64,000 bases of DNA from Bacilli bacterium (GTDB taxonomy: Bacteria > Bacillota_I > Bacilli_A > RFN20 > CAG-826): assembly GCA_017502465.1 (NCBI GenBank), contig JAFVUY010000012.1, positions 62,001 to 126,000 on the forward strand, in the 5' to 3' direction. Of the stretch, positions 44,609 through 54,057 are shown piece after piece; the first letter of the stretch is position 1, and each line of letters begins with the position of its first letter. A program made the translations under genes and the position numbers. The notes below the pieces were generated by a model, which was not told where the DNA came from, searched no databases, and saw only the letters and a program-made list of their open reading frames with translations.

Positions 44609-45076
44609 ATGAATATTGAATTAGACTTTTCGACATATTTAGACAAATACGAAAATTACGAAGATGTTTATTTAGATTTAGTCAAATCCACTTTTAATCA
44701 TCTAAAGTTAAAATTTGATCCAGTTATCAGTGTTTCGTTTATTACTAATGAAGATATCCACGAGTTAAATCGTCAATATCGTAATGTTGATTCTCCAACT
44801 GATGTGATTTCATTTGCTTATTTAGATAATGTTAGTAACAAAGAAACTTTTATCAAAACAAATAAAATAGTAGTTTTAGGGGAGATATACATATCTATCC
44901 CAAGAGCTATTGAGCAAGCAGATCAATTTGGTCATTCGTTACATAGAGAACTCTGCTTCTTATTCGTTCACGGCTTGCTTCATTTGTTAGGATATGATCA
45001 TATGAACAAAGAAGACGAAGAAGTTATGTTTTCTCTACAAAACGCAATACTTGACAAGGAGGGCATTGTTAGATGA
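44609..45076 (+). CDS. ybeY: Endoribonuclease YbeY (rRNA maturation)
   Basis: Zinc-dependent RNase that trims the 3' end of 16S rRNA and degrades defective ribosomes. The signature HGLLHLLGYDH, holding the three metal-binding His, lies near residue 120 of 155. The ATG of MNIELDFSTYLD follows the -10 by 6 nt; an in-frame start at 44585 would include the promoter and is rejected. The TGA stop overlaps the cdd ATG. It leads the ybeY-cdd-era-recO operon, the usual Bacilli order. Confidence 0.93.
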   Translation: MNIELDFSTYLDKYENYEDVYLDLVKSTFNHLKLKFDPVISVSFITNEDIHELNRQYRNVDSPTDVISFAYLDNVSNKETFIKTNKIVVLGEIYISIPRAIEQADQFGHSLHRELCFLFVHGLLHLLGYDHMNKEDEEVMFSLQNAILDKEGIVR

Positions 45077-45477
45077 ATAAAATTGAATTAATTGAAAAAG
45101 CAAAAGAGGCTAGAGCATTATCTTACTCACCTTATTCAAATTTTGCTGTTGGGGCCGCTTTACTTTGTAAAGATGGTCAAGTTTTCTTAGGAACAAATGT
45201 TGAAAATGCATCCTATCCATTATGTATGTGTGCGGAGAGGAACGCTATTTATAATGCGATTATGCACGGTTATAAAAAAGAAGATTTCGTTTCAATGGCT
45301 TTAATAGCTGACACAGATGAACCATGTTCTCCATGCGGAGCATGTAGACAAGTTATTAGCGAATTATTACCTGCTAATTGCCCTATATATATGGCTAATT
45401 TAAAAGGAGAAGTCATTGAAACTACCCCTATCGAATTATTACCATTTGCATTTTCTAGTGAGGATTTAGGTAAATAA
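45073..45477 (+). CDS. cdd: Cytidine deaminase
   Basis: Deaminates cytidine and deoxycytidine in pyrimidine salvage. At 134 residues it is the small zinc enzyme: CAERNAIYNAI gives the first zinc Cys and the catalytic Glu, and PCSPCGACRQVISE gives the other two Cys. The N-terminus SPYSNFAVGAALL is typical. It overlaps ybeY by 4 nt and ends one base before era, so the three genes are translated as a tight operon. The pyrimidine phosphorylase at 14521 would use its uridine product. Confidence 0.96.
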   Translation: MNKIELIEKAKEARALSYSPYSNFAVGAALLCKDGQVFLGTNVENASYPLCMCAERNAIYNAIMHGYKKEDFVSMALIADTDEPCSPCGACRQVISELLPANCPIYMANLKGEVIETTPIELLPFAFSSEDLGK

Positions 45478-45478
45478 T

Positions 45479-46366
45479 ATGAAATCTGGTTTTGTTGCGA
45501 TTATTGGTAGACCAAATGTTGGAAAATCTACCTTATTAAACTCTATTTTGAGCAAAAAAGTTTCTATTGTTACTGACAAATCCCAGACAACAAGAAATAA
45601 TATCAAAGGCATTTATAATAATGATGAGGTTCAAATTGTTTTCGTTGACACTCCAGGAATCCATAAGCCAAAGCAAAAGCTTGGTGAAGAAATGGATAAA
45701 ATGGCTTATGGAGCGCTCAGCGATGTTGATGCAGTTGTTTTAGTGGTTGATGCTGGTCAAAGTTACGGACCAGGAGATGAATTTCTTTTGGAAAAAATTA
45801 AAAATGTCAAAGCTCCAATTTTCTTAGTTTTTAACAAAATTGACTTAACAGACATTGTAAAAATAACAAAACTTAAAGAAATTTATTCAGAAAAATTGCC
45901 TGATGCAATAGTAACAGAGATTGTCGCTATAAAATCATTTAACATTGATGAATTGTTAAACAAAATTATCGCCATTCTTCCTCAAGGGCCGGCATATTAT
46001 GAGGTTGAAACATACACTGATAAGGATGAAATTTTCCAAATCAAAGAAATAATTAGAGAAAAAGCTTTAAGAATCTTAAGGGATGAAGTTCCTCATTCAA
46101 TGGCGGTTTACATGAACGATATAGATTGGGAAAGTAACCCCCTTCATATTCAAGCTACTTTAGTAGTGGAAAAAGATTCTCAAAAAGGAATTGTTATTGG
46201 CGCTCAAGGAAAAAGAATCAAATCCATAGGTACAAAAGCAAGAAAAGATATTGAGGATTTGTTAAAAAAACATGTATTCTTAGAGCTCTTTGTTAGAGTA
46301 GAAGAAGACTGGAGAAATCAAGACAAACATTTAAAAACTTTCGGATATAAAACAGAAAAAAATTAA
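45479..46366 (+). CDS. era: GTPase Era
   Basis: Small-subunit assembly GTPase that binds the 3' end of 16S rRNA near the anti-Shine-Dalgarno. The 295 residues show G1 GRPNVGKSTLL, G3 DTPGIHKPK, G4 NKID and the C-terminal KH domain (GIVIGAQGKRIKSIGTKARKDIE). The G domain and KH domain are complete. The stop TAA overlaps the recO start by one base. Together with YbeY it acts on 16S rRNA 3' processing. Confidence 0.97.
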   Translation: MKSGFVAIIGRPNVGKSTLLNSILSKKVSIVTDKSQTTRNNIKGIYNNDEVQIVFVDTPGIHKPKQKLGEEMDKMAYGALSDVDAVVLVVDAGQSYGPGDEFLLEKIKNVKAPIFLVFNKIDLTDIVKITKLKEIYSEKLPDAIVTEIVAIKSFNIDELLNKIIAILPQGPAYYEVETYTDKDEIFQIKEIIREKALRILRDEVPHSMAVYMNDIDWESNPLHIQATLVVEKDSQKGIVIGAQGKRIKSIGTKARKDIEDLLKKHVFLELFVRVEEDWRNQDKHLKTFGYKTEKN

Positions 46367-47076
46367 TGAAATTAATAATTTTATCTATAACACAATACAA
46401 AGAAAAAGACGGAATCATTACAGCTATAAGCGAAAATGAAACTGTTACTTTTAAAGTAAATAGATTGCTTGATCCTAAATCTAGCGGTCATATTTTAAAC
46501 ACGCCATTAATTGAAGCGGATGTAACATTCTCTGAGAACAATCACAAATATCAAACTTTCAAAAACGGAGGTGTTAGTTTTAGTCCATATTCCGCTAATG
46601 ATTCTTTAACAAAACTATCTATTTTATCCCTAATACAAGAAGCTACTACAAGAATGCTTCAAGATGAAGAGAAATATTTTATTCATAAAATATTAAAAAG
46701 AACGCTCATCAACATTAAAAACAGTCAAATAAACCCTATTATTTTAGGCATAGGATATTTGCTCGACTTGCTTCAAATTACTGGCAACGAATTGGAATTT
46801 AATCAATGCGTTTTTTGTGGAAGTCAAAAAGATATCGTTAACTTTTCTTTTTCAGATGGAGGGTTCGTTTGTAGAGCATGCTCTGAACCAAATTTAGTTC
46901 CGGCCCTTACAACTACTCAAATGAAATTATTTAGAGCTATTAATCGCAATAAAAGCGAATGTAAGGAAATAATTGGATGCGATGAAAAAGACCTCATAGA
47001 AATTCTAAAGCAACTCACTATTTATATTTACGATTCTTTAGGTATTAAGCTCAAAAGCGCTAACCTGATATTTTAA
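46366..47076 (+). CDS. recO: DNA repair protein RecO
   Basis: Helps load RecA on SSB-coated single strands and anneals DNA. The 236 residues have the N-terminal OB domain (MKLIILSITQYKEKDGIITAISENETVTFKV) and a helical domain with the zinc cysteines of CVFCGSQ and VCRAC near residues 147-170. It starts within the era stop codon, so it is translationally coupled. RecR and RecF are not in the window. Confidence 0.88.
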   Translation: MKLIILSITQYKEKDGIITAISENETVTFKVNRLLDPKSSGHILNTPLIEADVTFSENNHKYQTFKNGGVSFSPYSANDSLTKLSILSLIQEATTRMLQDEEKYFIHKILKRTLINIKNSQINPIILGIGYLLDLLQITGNELEFNQCVFCGSQKDIVNFSFSDGGFVCRACSEPNLVPALTTTQMKLFRAINRNKSECKEIIGCDEKDLIEILKQLTIYIYDSLGIKLKSANLIF

Positions 47077-47122
47077 ATGATAAAATAATTTAAAAAAGTT
47101 ACTTTTGTCCACTTATAGTACG

Positions 47123-47150
47123 TTGACACGTATTTTTGTTATTATATAAT
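47123..47150 (+). promoter_or_regulatory. Promoter of glyS
   Basis: Perfect TTGACA (47123-47128) and perfect TATAAT (47145-47150) with a 16-nt spacer. The leader contains a normal ribosome-binding site, so this gene is not leaderless. Confidence 0.85.
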
Positions 47151-47179
47151 GTATATAATTGCTTTTCGGAGGTATGAAT

Positions 47180-48553
47180 ATGGCAAAATTTGAATTTGAT
47201 AAATTAACTACCCATTTTATTACATCTGGATATTATTACCAAGGTTCTGAAATTTATGGTGGTTTATCCAATACATGGGACTATGGTCCATTGGGTTCAG
47301 AAGTTAAACAAAATATAAGAAAAATGTGGTGGAAGAAGTTTGTTCAAGAATCAACAACAAACGTTGGTATTGATGCAGCTATCTTAATGAATCCAAAAGT
47401 TTGGGAAGCCACAGGCCATGTTTCTACTTTTAACGATCCATTAATCGATTGTAAAAAATGCAAAATGCGTTTTAGAGCAGATCAATTAATCGAATCGCAA
47501 TTCCCAGAAGCTGACGTAACATCGATGACAAATGAACAAATGATGGACTTTATACATGATAATCATGTATCATGCCCAAATTGTAAGAGTGAAAACTTTA
47601 CCGATATTAGACAATTTAACATGATGTTTAAAACACATGTCGGTGTTACAGAAGATTCTAAATCAGTTGTTTATTTGCGTCCAGAAACTGCGCAAGGCGT
47701 TTTCGTTAACTTCAAAAACGTCTTAAGAACAACAAGAAGAAAATTACCAATTGGCATCTGTAATGTTGGTAGAGCCTTTAGAAATGAAATCACTCCAGGC
47801 CAAATGACCTTTAGAACAAGAGAATTTGACCAAATGGAAATGGAATTTTTCTGCAAACCAGGTACAGATTTAGAATGGTTTGAATATTGGAAACAATACT
47901 GTTTGGATTTTATTTCCTTACTAGGAATTAAAAAAGATAACTTGCGTTATCGTGACCACGATCCTGAAGAATTAGCCTTCTATTCCAAGGCAACAACAGA
48001 TATCGAATATTTATTCCCATTTGGATGGGGTGAAATTTGGGGTATTGCAGATAGAACCGATTACGATTTAGGAAGACACACTAAATTTAGTGGAGAACCT
48101 TTAGATTATTTAGACCCTGAAACAAACGAAAGATATATTCCATACTGTATCGAACCATCTGTTGGTCTTGATAGACTCGCTTTAATGACTTTATGCGATG
48201 CTTACGATGAAGAAACATTGGAAAATGGAGAAACAAGAATTGTTATGCACTTAAATCCCGCAATCGCACCGTTTAAAGCAGCAATTTTACCTTTAAGTAA
48301 AAAATTAGAGCCAAAAGCCAGAGAAATACAAACTCTTTTATCAAAATATATGATGGTTACATACGATGACACTGGCAGCATTGGCAAAAGATATAGACGT
48401 CAAGATGCAATCGGAACACCATTCTGTGTTACTGTTGATTTTGACACCTTAGAAGATAATGCAGTTACAATCCGTGATAGAGATTCTATGCAACAAATTA
48501 GACTCCCAATTGCTGATTTAGAAAAGTATTTATCAGAAAAAGTTTTCTTCTAA
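47180..48553 (+). CDS. glyS: Glycyl-tRNA synthetase (single-chain, dimeric type)
   Basis: Class II synthetase that charges tRNA-Gly. At 457 residues it is the alpha2 type found in Bacilli and Mollicutes, eukaryotes and archaea, not the alpha2beta2 type. It has [20 protein letters not shown] (motif 1), a zinc-like pair of CxxC blocks ([17 protein letters not shown]), motif 2 around [29 protein letters not shown], and EPSVGLDRL (motif 3). The ATG at 47180 is 7 nt after CGGAGG; two Met residues upstream at 47174 are possible. A strong promoter precedes it. Confidence 0.96.
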   Translation: MAKFEFDKLTTHFITSGYYYQGSEIYGGLSNTWDYGPLGSEVKQNIRKMWWKKFVQESTTNVGIDAAILMNPKVWEATGHVSTFNDPLIDCKKCKMRFRADQLIESQFPEADVTSMTNEQMMDFIHDNHVSCPNCKSENFTDIRQFNMMFKTHVGVTEDSKSVVYLRPETAQGVFVNFKNVLRTTRRKLPIGICNVGRAFRNEITPGQMTFRTREFDQMEMEFFCKPGTDLEWFEYWKQYCLDFISLLGIKKDNLRYRDHDPEELAFYSKATTDIEYLFPFGWGEIWGIADRTDYDLGRHTKFSGEPLDYLDPETNERYIPYCIEPSVGLDRLALMTLCDAYDEETLENGETRIVMHLNPAIAPFKAAILPLSKKLEPKAREIQTLLSKYMMVTYDDTGSIGKRYRRQDAIGTPFCVTVDFDTLEDNAVTIRDRDSMQQIRLPIADLEKYLSEKVFF

Positions 48554-48600
48554 TTTAGTAAAAAATTAGTAGTTTTATAGTAGAGGTATAACAAAGTTAT

Positions 48601-49260
48601 ATGGCATTTGATGAATCATTAACAAAAGATGTATTAGTTCATGCGGATATCGTTAAAATAATCTCCTCTTACATCAATTTAAGCAAGAAAGGTAGGAATT
48701 ATGTTGGGGTATGTCCTTTTCATGACGACACAAACCCATCTTTAACTGTCTCTCCAGAAAAGAAAATGTTCAAATGCTTTGTCTGCGGTACAGGTGGTAA
48801 CGCCATTACATTTGTTCAAAAATACGAACGAATTTCTTTTATAGAAGCCTTGAAAAAAGTTGCGGATATGAGTGGATTCCACGATCCAAGACTAGAAAAA
48901 AGTGTTTCTGTTAAAAAAGTAGATGAGAAAAAGGAACCTCTCTACAAAGCTTTGACTGATTTGACTTTATATTATCAATATGCTTTAGGAACTAACGAAG
49001 GCGCGGAAGGTCTTCAATATCTTTTAGACAGAAAATTGGATGCTGATTTGCAGAGCAAATATAGATTGGGTTACGCCTTTAGAGATGGTAAAGCTACAAT
49101 TGAATTTTTACAAAGCAAAGGTCATTCTTTAAAAACATTAGAAGATATTGGTATCACAATGATTGTCGGAAATGCTCGAGCTGACAGAAATCAAGGTAGA
49201 GTAATTTTTCCAATTTGTGATAAAGACGGCCAAGTTATAGGTTTAGTGCTAGACGATTGA
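48601..49260 (+). CDS. dnaG: DNA primase DnaG, N-terminal part (frameshifted gene)
   Basis: Synthesises RNA primers for replication. This open part has the CHC2 zinc-finger (VCPFHDDTNPSLTVSPEKKMFKCFVCGTGGNAI, near residues 37-70) and the first part of the RNA polymerase domain. Reading stops early at GLVLDD. One extra T in the T-run at 49242-49244 restores the frame: it gives GFSARRLKEEDGAKYVNSPET, the family consensus, and joins this to the gene at 49257. The restored length is about 597 residues. Because primase is essential, a sequencing or assembly error is likely. Confidence 0.93.
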   Translation: MAFDESLTKDVLVHADIVKIISSYINLSKKGRNYVGVCPFHDDTNPSLTVSPEKKMFKCFVCGTGGNAITFVQKYERISFIEALKKVADMSGFHDPRLEKSVSVKKVDEKKEPLYKALTDLTLYYQYALGTNEGAEGLQYLLDRKLDADLQSKYRLGYAFRDGKATIEFLQSKGHSLKTLEDIGITMIVGNARADRNQGRVIFPICDKDGQVIGLVLDD

Positions 49261-50393
49261 AAGAAGAAGATGGCGCCAAATATGTTAACTCTCCAGAAAC
49301 TATCTTATTCCATAAATCCTCAGTCTTATACAATTATCATATCGCCAAAGAAAGAGCGAGAATTGATGGTTACGTATATGTTTTAGAAGGATTTATGGAT
49401 GTATTTGCTTTGGCAAAAATTGGAATTGACTCAGCTGTCGCAATCATGGGAACAGCTCTTACAAAAGAACATATTCAAATGCTAAGAGCCTTGAATGTCG
49501 AAGTTAGACTATGTCTCGATGGTGATTTGCCAGGTCAAAAGGCCATGATGGAAGCCTCTAAAGCTCTTATTAAAGCAGGAGTTCCTTGCAGAATTGTTGA
49601 TAATCAAGGTTCTTCAAGCGACCCTGATGAAATTTTGAATAATCAAGGACCAGAGGCGTTAAAAATCTATTTATCTGAATTACGAGATAGAATTGACTTT
49701 GCCCTTAATTATTTCAGAAGAACAAATCCATTAAAAACAATGGAAGAAAAAAAGCAATTATTAACTCAATTTATTCCAATTTTAATTAATATTAAAGCAC
49801 GCATCGAATTTGATGATTATTGTAGAAAATTATCCGCTATCACCGGATTCGATGTAGAAACAATAATGGAAGTTGTTGATAAACAAAGGGAAAGAATTGC
49901 GTTGTCTGGTGGAAAAGAACCGACATACTTAGATTTTAACCCTGAAAGAAAACTGCTTAGGAGACTCGATTTAGCGGAACGCGAACTTTTATACCTAATG
50001 ACCACAAACGTCTCTGCTGTTGCCTTTTATGAAAAGAATTTAGGCACTTTCTATGGTGATGTGTATCGTCAAATCGCAAATTACCTCGTTGAATACGCAA
50101 AAGATAAAGAATGTATCGACATAATTGAAGTTGTTTCTATTCTAGAAGCTACTGACTTACCAAACAAAGAACAACTCATCAATGAGTTAACGGAAATTGC
50201 GTTTGAAAAAGATCATTCTAATGTTTGTACAGAAGAATTATTAAATAATTTGCTTGCTTCTATTAACGAAGAAAAAGACAAAATCTATGAAAAAGACCTT
50301 TTAGAACAATCCATGCAAGGAAAGTCTCCAATAGAGCAAGCTAGAATACTTGCTGATTATAACAGGAGAAAAGTTAAGAAAAAGAATAAATAG
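49257..50393 (+). CDS. dnaG: DNA primase DnaG, C-terminal part (frameshifted gene)
   Basis: Continuation of the primase interrupted by the one-base deletion at 49242-49244; the TTG at 49257 is probably not a real start. It contains the Toprim elements VYVLEGFMDVFALA and CLDGDLPGQKA and the C-terminal helicase-binding region (EKDLLEQSMQGKSPIEQARI). Residues KYVNSPETILFHKSSVLYN align with primases. It ends 12 nt before rpoD, the invariant Bacilli order dnaG-rpoD. Confidence 0.93.
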   Translation: MKEEDGAKYVNSPETILFHKSSVLYNYHIAKERARIDGYVYVLEGFMDVFALAKIGIDSAVAIMGTALTKEHIQMLRALNVEVRLCLDGDLPGQKAMMEASKALIKAGVPCRIVDNQGSSSDPDEILNNQGPEALKIYLSELRDRIDFALNYFRRTNPLKTMEEKKQLLTQFIPILINIKARIEFDDYCRKLSAITGFDVETIMEVVDKQRERIALSGGKEPTYLDFNPERKLLRRLDLAERELLYLMTTNVSAVAFYEKNLGTFYGDVYRQIANYLVEYAKDKECIDIIEVVSILEATDLPNKEQLINELTEIAFEKDHSNVCTEELLNNLLASINEEKDKIYEKDLLEQSMQGKSPIEQARILADYNRRKVKKKNK

Positions 50394-50405
50394 GAGGAAT
50401 TATTT

Positions 50406-51680
50406 ATGCCAAAAACAACAAAAGAAACAAAAACTAAGAAAACAACTAGTACGAAAAAGACTTCTAAGAAGCTTTCTACTACAACTATCTTCAAAGAAGA
50501 TGGCAGCATCATGACTTTGGGCGAAATCGAAAGCAAACTTTTGAAAAAAGCCAAAGCGACCGGAACAATTGAACAAAGTGAAATCTATGATGCCTTATCA
50601 GATTTTGACATTGATGACGCCACTATTAATGAATTATTAGAATTCTTTACAGAAAATAACATTAAAGTCTTAACTGGTGATGACAAAGAAGATGGAGATG
50701 TCGATTTGGATGATATCGATGATTCCGACATTGATTTAAACGACAATCCGGATGAAGATTTCTTACTTGATGGAGATGATGATAGCGAAGGTTTCTCTGA
50801 AGATATCGATGTTGAGCACTTAGACATTGCTATCGGTGAAGACATTAAAGTTAACGACTCAGTTAAAATGTATCTTAAAGAAATTGGTAATTATGAATTA
50901 TTAAAACCTGAAGAAGAACCAATTTTAGCTAAACGAATCTTAGAAGGAGATGAAGAAGCTAAAAATAAATTGATTAATGCTAACTTACGTTTAGTTGTCA
51001 ATATCGCTAAACATTACGTTGGTAGAGGCATGCTATTCTTGGATTTAATCCAAGAGGGTAACTTAGGCCTTATGAAAGCCGTCGATAAATTCGACTACAC
51101 AAAAGGCTATAAGTTCTCAACATATGCTACATGGTGGATTAGACAAGCTATTACTAGAGCAATTGCTGACCAAGCAAGAACAATTCGTATCCCTGTCCAC
51201 ATGGTTGAAACAATTAACAAAATGACTAAAGTTCAAAGACAGTTAATTCAAGAATTAGGAAGGGAGCCAACGGCTGAAGAAATCTCGGAAGCTATGGGCG
51301 GAGAACTCGACGCAAAAAGAATTAGAGAAATCCAAAGAATTGCAATGGAACCTGTCTCTCTAGAACTTCCAATCGGCGAAGAAGATGATAGCCACTTAGG
51401 AGACTTTATCGAAGATAAAGAATCTGAATCCCCAGTTGAATATACCACCAAACAATTACTTAAAGAACAATTATATGAAATCCTTGGCGATCTCAGCGAT
51501 AGAGAAGAACAAGTTATCCGTATGAGATATGGTTTAGACGATAACTGCCCTAAAACATTAGAAGAAGTCGGTAGATTCTTTGGTGTTACAAGAGAAAGAA
51601 TTCGTCAAATCGAAGCCAAAGCAATCAAGAAACTTAGACACCCAACAAGAAGCAAAAAATTAGGAGACTATAAATCATAA
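50406..51680 (+). CDS. rpoD: RNA polymerase sigma factor RpoD (SigA)
   Basis: Primary sigma factor. The 424 residues have an acidic N-terminal stretch (region 1.1, about 100-140 very Asp-rich), region 2 ([41 protein letters not shown], -10 recognition and melting), region 3 and region 4 ([50 protein letters not shown], -35 recognition). The consensus TTGACA/TATAAT promoters in the window fit this factor. AGGAGGA precedes the ATG. The stop overlaps the trmK ATG by one base. Confidence 0.98.
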   Translation: MPKTTKETKTKKTTSTKKTSKKLSTTTIFKEDGSIMTLGEIESKLLKKAKATGTIEQSEIYDALSDFDIDDATINELLEFFTENNIKVLTGDDKEDGDVDLDDIDDSDIDLNDNPDEDFLLDGDDDSEGFSEDIDVEHLDIAIGEDIKVNDSVKMYLKEIGNYELLKPEEEPILAKRILEGDEEAKNKLINANLRLVVNIAKHYVGRGMLFLDLIQEGNLGLMKAVDKFDYTKGYKFSTYATWWIRQAITRAIADQARTIRIPVHMVETINKMTKVQRQLIQELGREPTAEEISEAMGGELDAKRIREIQRIAMEPVSLELPIGEEDDSHLGDFIEDKESESPVEYTTKQLLKEQLYEILGDLSDREEQVIRMRYGLDDNCPKTLEEVGRFFGVTRERIRQIEAKAIKKLRHPTRSKKLGDYKS

Positions 51681-52339
51681 TGTTTCTTTCAAAAAGACTA
51701 ACAACCATACAAGAAATGTGTCCCAAAGGTGTTGTTGCCGATATTGGCGCAGACCATGGGAAATTGATTATTTCCCTAGTTAAAAACAATATCGCCTCGC
51801 ACGGTTTTGCTGTTGAAAACAAAAAAGGTCCATATGAAAGATTGGTTGCTGCTATCGAAGAATCTGGTTTTAAAGACAAGATAACTCCTATCTTTGGTGA
51901 TGGCATCGAAAAGATTCCTGATTCAGTCGACACTTTAGTGCTTGCTGGAATGGGAGGATTAAATATCGTTTCAATTTTATCTAAACACAGAAACAAATTA
52001 GGTAAGATCGAGACAATTATAGTTGACGCTCATAACGCCATCCCACAAATGAGAGAAGCTATTTCTAAACTCGGTTTTTCCATCGCGGATGAAAAAATTG
52101 TCTTCGAAGATGATATTTATTATGAAATAATAAAATTTATTAAATCTGACCATGCGTTTTATAGTGATATTGATTTAGAATTTGGGCCAATTCTTAGAAC
52201 TCAAAAAAGTTCTATGTTCAAAGCCAAATACATTAATAGAATCAATGAAATTGATAATTTAATTACAAGCAAAACACTTCCTGAAAGCCGCATAAAAGAA
52301 TTACTTCATGAGAAAGATAAGATTGGCAAAATTTTATGA
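51680..52339 (+). CDS. trmK: tRNA (adenine(22)-N1)-methyltransferase
   Basis: Methylates N1 of A22 in tRNA. The 219 residues have the SAM motif VADIGADHGKLIISLV near residue 18, the LVLAGMGG and VDAHNAIPQMREAISKLGFSIADEKIVFEDDIYYEII region typical of TrmK/YqfN. It follows rpoD, as in Bacillus, and its TGA stop overlaps the nif3 start by 4 nt. The final helix is lysine-rich. This is one of five TGA stops in the window, all in overlaps. Confidence 0.93.
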   Translation: MFLSKRLTTIQEMCPKGVVADIGADHGKLIISLVKNNIASHGFAVENKKGPYERLVAAIEESGFKDKITPIFGDGIEKIPDSVDTLVLAGMGGLNIVSILSKHRNKLGKIETIIVDAHNAIPQMREAISKLGFSIADEKIVFEDDIYYEIIKFIKSDHAFYSDIDLEFGPILRTQKSSMFKAKYINRINEIDNLITSKTLPESRIKELLHEKDKIGKIL

Positions 52340-52893
52340 ATACAAGAAAACTTTTAATTAACCTTTCGAAAAGATTTCCTAAAAGAATAGCAAAGCAAAA
52401 TCACGACTTTGTTGGTTTGATGGTGGGAAAGCTTCCTTTGGAAGTTCATAAGATTGTTATTTGTTTAGATTTGGATAATCAAATAATCGATGAAGTTATT
52501 AAGATTAAACCAGATATCGTTTTCACTCATCACCCATTCATTTATGGAAGCAAAGCAAAAGTACTCAAATATGATTTAGATAAAAAAGCACTTGTCGACA
52601 AATTAGAAAACGCTGGTATTTGCGTATATAGCATGCACACGAATTTTGATACAGGTGTAGGTGGTATGAATGATGCCCTTTCAGAAAAACTCCTCTTAAA
52701 GGATGTTTATACCCCAGAAAAAGACCATATGATGAGGATAGGGTTTCTAGAAAACGAAATTGACATCGATAGTTTTGCACGATACGCAATAGATAAATTA
52801 TCTATTGATTATGGGTTATTAATTAAAGAAGGCAATCAAACAATCAAAAAGTCGCCATTGTCGGCGGCGGTGGTTCCCGAGGATGGAGATTAG
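52336..52893 (+). CDS. Nif3-like dinuclear metal protein, N-terminal part (frameshifted gene)
   Basis: The YqfO/NIF3 family binds two metal ions; its role is uncertain although one member is annotated as GTP cyclohydrolase. This part contains KPDIVFTHHPFIYG (two His ligands) and SMHTNFDTGVGGMNDALSEK. It ends at PEDGD after a frame change at the A5 run 52846-52850: with six A the frame continues into KVAIVGGGGSRGW and the rest of the domain. The restored protein has about 256 residues, the short form without the inserted domain. The 4-nt ATGA overlap with trmK supports the start. Confidence 0.88.
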   Translation: MNTRKLLINLSKRFPKRIAKQNHDFVGLMVGKLPLEVHKIVICLDLDNQIIDEVIKIKPDIVFTHHPFIYGSKAKVLKYDLDKKALVDKLENAGICVYSMHTNFDTGVGGMNDALSEKLLLKDVYTPEKDHMMRIGFLENEIDIDSFARYAIDKLSIDYGLLIKEGNQTIKKSPLSAAVVPEDGD

Positions 52894-53105
52894 CAAAAGA
52901 AGAAAATGCAGATATTTACATTTCCGGAGATGCTCCACATCATGTCAGAAGAGACATAATCAATAATAAATTTAATTATTTAGATTTGCCTCACGAAATA
53001 GAAAAAATATTCATGCCTACCTTAGGCAAAATATTGATTGATTTAGATAATGAATTAGAGATCATTATGATAAATCACGAAAAAGAACCTAAAGTAATTA
53101 ATTAG
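52851..53105 (+). pseudogene. Nif3-like protein, C-terminal part out of frame
   Basis: In the frame reached by adding one A to the run at 52846-52850, the DNA encodes VAIVGGGGSRGWRLAKEENAD, then IYISGDAPHHV and the family's closing strands, ending at TAG 53103-53105. The VGGGGS and ISGD segments are conserved Nif3 motifs with metal ligands. No start codon begins it, so it is the tail of the gene at 52336. It overlaps the end of ispH by 8 nt. Confidence 0.85.
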
Positions 53106-53958
53106 CATTAATTAAATAATCGAACACGTCATCGACTAGATATTTAGGAGTTGAGGCTCCAGAAGTTAAAACGACGTGTTTTTTATTTTCCAAAACTCTA
53201 GAATCAAGTTCTTGTCTGCAAGAAATAAAAACAGTTTCGATGTGTGGAAATAGCGATTTCGCTAGTTCGAATAATTTATTGGTGTTGTTAGAAGTTTTAT
53301 CTCCGATAACAATAATTAAGTCACAAGAAGATGGGATTTGTTTCAAAGCATTTTGTCTTTCGCTAGTGGCATTGCAAACAAAAGCATCTTCTATGTTTAT
53401 AGATGGAATAGAATCTTGAATATCTTTAATTTTTGCAGATAAATCGTTTTTATCGAGAGTCGATTGAACAAATAATGATATTTTATTATTAGTATTATTT
53501 TGGTATTTTTTTAGTATTTCTTTATCTAAAAGATAAACATTGTCTGAAATACTTAAAATAGATTTTATTTCAATATGGTTTTTATCTCCTAAAAGTAGAA
53601 CAATTTCATCGCAATTAATTTTCTTAATAATCTTATTTACATTATTCCTAATAAAAGGGCAGATAGCATCATATACCACCAGTTTTTTTCTCTCGGCGAT
53701 CTGATCAAGATGTTTTAAATGTCCGTGAGCTGGAAAAACAACAATAGAGCCATTCTCCACATTTTCTAATTCGCTTTCGTTATTAATAATTATTAATCCT
53801 TTAGAAATCAACTCATTTACAGCGAACTCATTATGAATTGGTCTACCAAAAAGATAAATCTTTTTACAATTTCTATTATTGATCGCTTCATTAATAACAG
53901 CGAAGGCATGATTAACACCATTACAATATCCATAAGGAATAATTCTTTCGACTTTCAT
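53098..53958 (-). CDS. ispH: 4-hydroxy-3-methylbut-2-enyl diphosphate reductase
   Basis: Final step of the MEP isoprenoid pathway: reduces HMBPP to IPP and DMAPP with a [4Fe-4S] centre. The 286 residues have the three cluster cysteines: Cys12 in GYCNGVNHAF, the Cys of DAICPF, and the Cys of VCNATSERQNAL. Other motifs are PAHGH and TSGASTPKYLVDDV. It is a lone minus-strand gene. The start codon lies 6 nt after GATAAT with no Shine-Dalgarno. With ispG it shows the cell uses MEP, not mevalonate, though the other genes lie outside. Confidence 0.94.
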   Translation of the reverse strand: MKVERIIPYGYCNGVNHAFAVINEAINNRNCKKIYLFGRPIHNEFAVNELISKGLIIINNESELENVENGSIVVFPAHGHLKHLDQIAERKKLVVYDAICPFIRNNVNKIIKKINCDEIVLLLGDKNHIEIKSILSISDNVYLLDKEILKKYQNNTNNKISLFVQSTLDKNDLSAKIKDIQDSIPSINIEDAFVCNATSERQNALKQIPSSCDLIIVIGDKTSNNTNKLFELAKSLFPHIETVFISCRQELDSRVLENKKHVVLTSGASTPKYLVDDVFDYLINAN

Positions 53959-53964
53959 ATTTTT

Positions 53965-53970
53965 ATTATC
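53965..53970 (-). promoter_or_regulatory. -10 hexamer of ispH, leaderless
   Basis: On the minus strand GATAAT is followed by AAAAAT and then the ATG, a 6-nt gap. -35 is weak. Confidence 0.42.
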
Positions 53971-54057
53971 GTATAAATTTAGTTAAATTGATACGAAAAC
54001 TTATAATCTATCTACTACTAAGCACCCTTTTTTGTTAATATTTAGGTGGAGGTTATT

